Below the pieces are notes generated by a model. It worked only from the letters and a program-made list of their open reading frames with translations, made no database searches and was not told the DNA's origin. Below are positions 31,207 to 32,441 of a stretch of 32,441 nucleotides of DNA, piece by piece. The translations under genes and the position numbers were made by a program. Position 1 is the first letter of the stretch; the number at the start of each line of letters is the position of its first letter. Origin of the DNA: an uncultured Leucobacter sp. (GTDB lineage Bacteria; Actinomycetota; Actinomycetes; Actinomycetales; Microbacteriaceae); the NCBI GenBank assembly GCA_937967375.1, contig CALCJF010000091.1, forward strand, positions 1 to 32,441, in the 5' to 3' direction.

Positions 31207-31694
31207 ATCGCCTCTTCGGGTGCGACCTCGCCTGCCGACGCAGCTGTGGCCGCGCTCTCACCTGATGAGGTGCCCTTGGTTTCGCCACTCGGCGAACCTC
31301 CATGCGACTCAGCCGCGGCTTCGCCCTCGTTCCTGACGCCAACCCGCTTCTCGAAGCGAGAAACGCCCCAGCGCACATCGTGCCCGAGGGCTTCGGCCTC
31401 GATCTCGACTGAGGTGCCTTTGCGGTCGTCTTTCTCCCACTTGCGCATTCTGAGCCGGCCGGTGACCATCACCCGGTCGCCCTTTCGAAAAGACTCGTGT
31501 GCGTGGCCGGCGAGGCCCCTGAACGAGACGACACCGAACCAGTTGGTGTCTCCGTCGACCCACTCCTGCTTCTCTCGGTCGTATCTGCGCTCATCACTCG
31601 CGAGCCGAAATGAGCAGAGCTGAGTGCCGGAGGCCGGATTGATGAGCTTCGGGTCGGTGGCGATAGTGCCGACGACGTGAATGATGGTGGTCAT
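31185..31694 (-). CDS. ssb: Single-stranded DNA-binding protein, atypical C-terminus
   Basis: OB-fold protein of 169 residues. The N-terminal domain (1-110) is SSB-like, with the V-G-T-I-A-T-D-P start, a W-F-G-V-V-S-F core strand and the K-G-D-R-V-M-V-T-G-R-L block. The C-terminal 60 residues are Glu/Ser/Ala/Gly-rich and end E-A-M-G-W-R-A-A-A, lacking the acidic DDDIPF tip that recruits replication and repair proteins in housekeeping SSB. It also stands outside the rpsF-ssb-rpsR context, so it is probably a second SSB (SsbB-like), used in recombination or DNA uptake. The ATG at 31694 has an ACAGGAA site upstream; longer extensions toward 31907 read through the intergenic region and are not supported. 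Confidence 0.9.
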   Translation of the reverse strand: MTTIIHVVGTIATDPKLINPASGTQLCSFRLASDERRYDREKQEWVDGDTNWFGVVSFRGLAGHAHESFRKGDRVMVTGRLRMRKWEKDDRKGTSVEIEAEALGHDVRWGVSRFEKRVGVRNEGEAAAESHGGSPSGETKGTSSGESAATAASAGEVAPEEAMGWRAAA

Positions 31695-31894
31695 TTGGGG
31701 TTCCTGTTCTTCATTGAATCTCGGGCGTGATGCCCCTTTCGGTACCAGCCTGCGCCTCTCGCGAGGGCGGCACTGACCAAACTGAGAAATCTGTGGAGAA
31801 GCCAGTTTTTGGCATGCCTGTGAGCGACAAGTAGAGTTCGGCAGAGGCGTCGCCTCGATCCCACGCTTCAATCTCACGCCCAGCATTCGCCGGA

Positions 31895-31900
31895 TACACT
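31895..31900 (+). promoter_or_regulatory. -10 box for a leaderless lipoprotein transcript
   Basis: TACACT ends seven bases before the ATG at 31908; no ribosome site precedes it. The rest of the 213-bp gap to ssb holds weak inverted repeats but no regulator site I can name. Confidence 0.45.
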
Positions 31901-31907
31901 GACTCAC

Positions 31908-32384
31908 ATGTCTCGCTCGCGAAAAATGTTGCCGCTCATCGCGCTGTGCGCAGTGGCGGCTGTCGGGCTCACCGCCTGCGTCTCAGCCCCGGCACCGATT
32001 GAGCGACCCACCAAGGAAGAGAATTTTCAGAAGCCTGAGGCTCCGCCCGAGTTCTTCCCAGCGGGCACCGCAGAAGAGAATCTGCCCTACTTTCGCGAGA
32101 CGCTGCGTCAGTTCGCTGTGGGAACGGCTCCCGTTCAGGGGGTGCCCGTAGTCGACGCCGTGGTCGCGGCAGGCTTCGACAAGACCAAGATGCAGGTCAG
32201 CTTCGACGAGAGCAAGACCGATCTCGTCGCCGACAACATTTTCGTGTCGGTGTTGATCGGACAAGACTGCCTCATCGGCCAGGTCGTCGTCGCCGACCGA
32301 AGCTTCGTCACCGAAACGGCCCCCGCGGTCGGCCCCGACAAGAGCCTCTGCCTGATCGGAACGACGCGCCCGATCGATTGGTAG
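31908..32384 (+). CDS. Small secreted lipoprotein, DUF6993-like
   Basis: Protein of 158 residues with a type II signal peptide: positive N-terminus (S-R-S-R-K), hydrophobic core, and lipobox L-T-A-C whose cysteine is residue 24. After lipidation and LspA cleavage a soluble domain of about 135 residues would sit on the outer face of the membrane. A Pro/Glu-rich linker (about 25-45) leads to a domain with VVDAVVAAGFDKTKMQVSFD, a D-N-I-F-V-S-V strand and two cysteines (Q-D-C-L-I-G-Q and L-C-L-I-G) that could form a disulphide. This resembles the DUF6993 domain of Microbacteriaceae from memory; no function is known. The family assignment is tentative. Confidence 0.8.
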   Translation: MSRSRKMLPLIALCAVAAVGLTACVSAPAPIERPTKEENFQKPEAPPEFFPAGTAEENLPYFRETLRQFAVGTAPVQGVPVVDAVVAAGFDKTKMQVSFDESKTDLVADNIFVSVLIGQDCLIGQVVVADRSFVTETAPAVGPDKSLCLIGTTRPIDW

Positions 32385-32424
32385 CCGAAGCTGCACCGGT
32401 ACCCAGATCTGCCTGTCGCTCGGC

Positions 32425-32430
32425 TAGACT
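32425..32430 (+). promoter_or_regulatory. -10 box at the right edge for a gene outside the window
   Basis: TAGACT, identical to the boxes before aroG and the DUF3040 gene, lies eleven bases from the end of the window. The transcript it would start lies outside, so the gene is unknown. Confidence 0.35.
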
Positions 32431-32441
32431 GAAGCCGATAT

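Noticed and set aside
31695..31907. 71-codon N-terminal extension of ssb
   Set aside because: The SSB fold begins at the ATG at 31694 (M-T-T-I-I-H-V); the extension has no family pattern and runs over the lipoprotein promoter.
1..32441. CRISPR arrays, tRNA or rRNA genes, transposases and prophage genes
   Set aside because: I looked for spaced repeats, cloverleaf-like segments and transposase or integrase motifs and saw none; the only tandem repeat series is the MraZ box array.

Overview
This window looks like chromosome from a GC-rich actinobacterium, most likely Microbacteriaceae (a Leucobacter-like genus is my guess). Supporting points are the division and cell wall (dcw) gene order without ftsA or ddl, wag31/sepF/yggT downstream of ftsZ, a PASTA kinase next to an Rv2175c-family gene, and frequent GTG starts (13 GTG and 1 TTG among 31 genes). 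From memory, gene order broadly follows the Mycobacterium tuberculosis stretch from Rv2187 (fadD15) down to Rv2145c (wag31). I see no mobile elements, CRISPR arrays, tRNA or rRNA genes, and no broken genes; two features touch the window edges.

Layout. 1-6.4 kb: the 5' end of an acyl-CoA ligase (minus strand), divergent from a PlsC-type acyltransferase; class II DAHP synthase; a four-PASTA Ser/Thr kinase (minus) divergent from an Rv2175c-like DNA-binding protein; a polyprenyl diphosphate synthase (minus) divergent from a DUF3040 membrane protein that ends in a strong terminator. 6.5-23.9 kb: the dcw cluster, mraZ-rsmH-ftsL-ftsI-murE-murF-mraY-murD-ftsW-murG-murC-ftsQ-ftsZ-yggS-sepF-yggT, all on the plus strand with many short overlaps. 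It makes lipid II from UDP-MurNAc, flips and polymerises it at the septum, and builds the Z ring. 23.9-26.1 kb: wag31-lspA-rluD. 26.2-31.2 kb: dnaE, nadE, msrA. 31.2-32.4 kb: an atypical ssb (minus) divergent from a small lipoprotein gene, then a promoter-like site at the edge.

The most interesting content is regulatory. Eight GTGG-type MraZ boxes lie before mraZ. A potential H-type pseudoknot lies between mraZ and rsmH, where the actinobacterial mraW RNA motif is known. Three inverted repeats sit in the ftsZ leader. A 14-bp perfect palindrome lies between the kinase and its DNA-binding neighbour. Seven genes have a TANNNT box 6-7 nt before the start codon, as expected for leaderless transcripts. 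Long GC-rich hairpins at several operon ends probably act as terminators. MurE carries YHPR where mDAP-adding enzymes have DNPR, which fits a non-mDAP (type B) peptidoglycan.
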